From Planctomycetia bacterium (GTDB lineage Bacteria; Planctomycetota; Planctomycetia; Pirellulales; UBA1268): a stretch of DNA of 6,684 bases. Under the pieces are notes generated by a model. It had not been told where the DNA came from and did not search any database. It saw only the letters and a program-made list of their open reading frames with translations. The position numbers and the translations under genes are program-made. Of the stretch, positions 6,541-6,684 are shown piece after piece; within the stretch, counting starts at the first letter, position 1, and the number at the start of each line of letters is the position of its first letter. Location of the stretch: contig RFPF01000168.1 in NCBI GenBank assembly GCA_009926295.1, positions 1-6,684 of the forward strand, written 5' to 3'.

Positions 6541-6684
6541 ATGTCTGCGTGCCCGCCGGCTCGTGACTGCCCGACCCTCTCGCTTGACGTTCGCCTCGGC
6601 CCTCCAGGCCTTGGCTCTCTGCGTGTCCGCTTCGCTTTCGGCATCCATGCCTACGCTCGCTCCCACAGCCCGCTCGAGGGCATG
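6541..6684. other. Gene-free tail, probably part of a longer repeat
   Basis: This 144-base stretch has no supported gene. The plus strand is pyrimidine-rich. The minus strand is open from the window edge through the DUF1080 gene and reads here as an Ala/Glu/Arg-rich peptide (DAESEADTQRAKAWRAEA), but no start with a ribosome binding site is seen and the frame goes on antisense to a conserved domain. I take it to be a repetitive element adjoining the hairpin at 6523-6540; the family is not established. Confidence 0.3.

Noticed and set aside
5890..6666. Minus-strand open frame of 258 residues across the DUF1080 gene
   Set aside because: It is antisense to the conserved DUF1080 domain and has no ribosome binding site at its GTG; only the part beyond 6541 is free of another gene, and that part is treated as a repeat.

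Overview
The window is very GC-rich DNA with dense coding on both strands and G/C-ending codons. It suggests a member of the Planctomycetota (Pirellulales-like), probably chromosomal. The pointers are a secreted-type DUF1080 (3-keto-disaccharide hydrolase fold) gene, a large two-part U32 protein, a multidomain ABC exporter carrying DUF1854, and a short repeat whose complement reads as 'DRLKPVLL', a string I associate with planctomycete intergenic repeats. The assignment is an inference from gene content, not a phylogenetic result.

Layout: (1) positions 1-415, minus strand: 5' part of a DUF937 gene that leaves the window on the left. (2) 416-546: a 131-base divergent intergenic region with an imperfect tandem repeat and a weak candidate promoter very close to the next start. 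(3) 547-3060, plus strand: an 837-residue U32 protein (RlhA-like architecture) with two U32-like halves, each with four cysteines. A cluster of small hairpins lies in the linker between them. (4) 3065-5905, minus strand: a roughly 946-residue ABC half-transporter with an N-terminal PH-like region and zinc ribbon and a C-terminal DUF1854 domain. It is convergent with the U32 gene, with only four bases between their stop codons. (5) 5904-6522, plus strand: a DUF1080 gene with a good ribosome binding site and a signal-peptide-like N-terminus, but the reading frame is broken between that N-terminus and the DUF1080 domain. Its start codon shares the bases CATG with the ABC start on the other strand. 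(6) 6523-6684: a hairpin repeat directly after the stop, then a gene-free tail that looks repetitive rather than coding.

The genes do not form one operon: orientations alternate (minus, plus, minus, plus), so each needs its own promoter. No shared pathway is evident. The U32 protein probably acts in RNA hydroxylation or a related Fe-S reaction, the ABC protein in membrane export of an unknown substrate (DUF1854 is linked elsewhere with cyanophycin gene clusters), and the DUF1080 protein in extracytoplasmic carbohydrate chemistry. I found no tRNA, rRNA, CRISPR array, transposase or recombinase. The most notable points are the internal duplication of the U32 protein, the PH-like/zinc-ribbon/ABC/DUF1854 fusion, the DUF1080 frame break, and the hairpin repeats.
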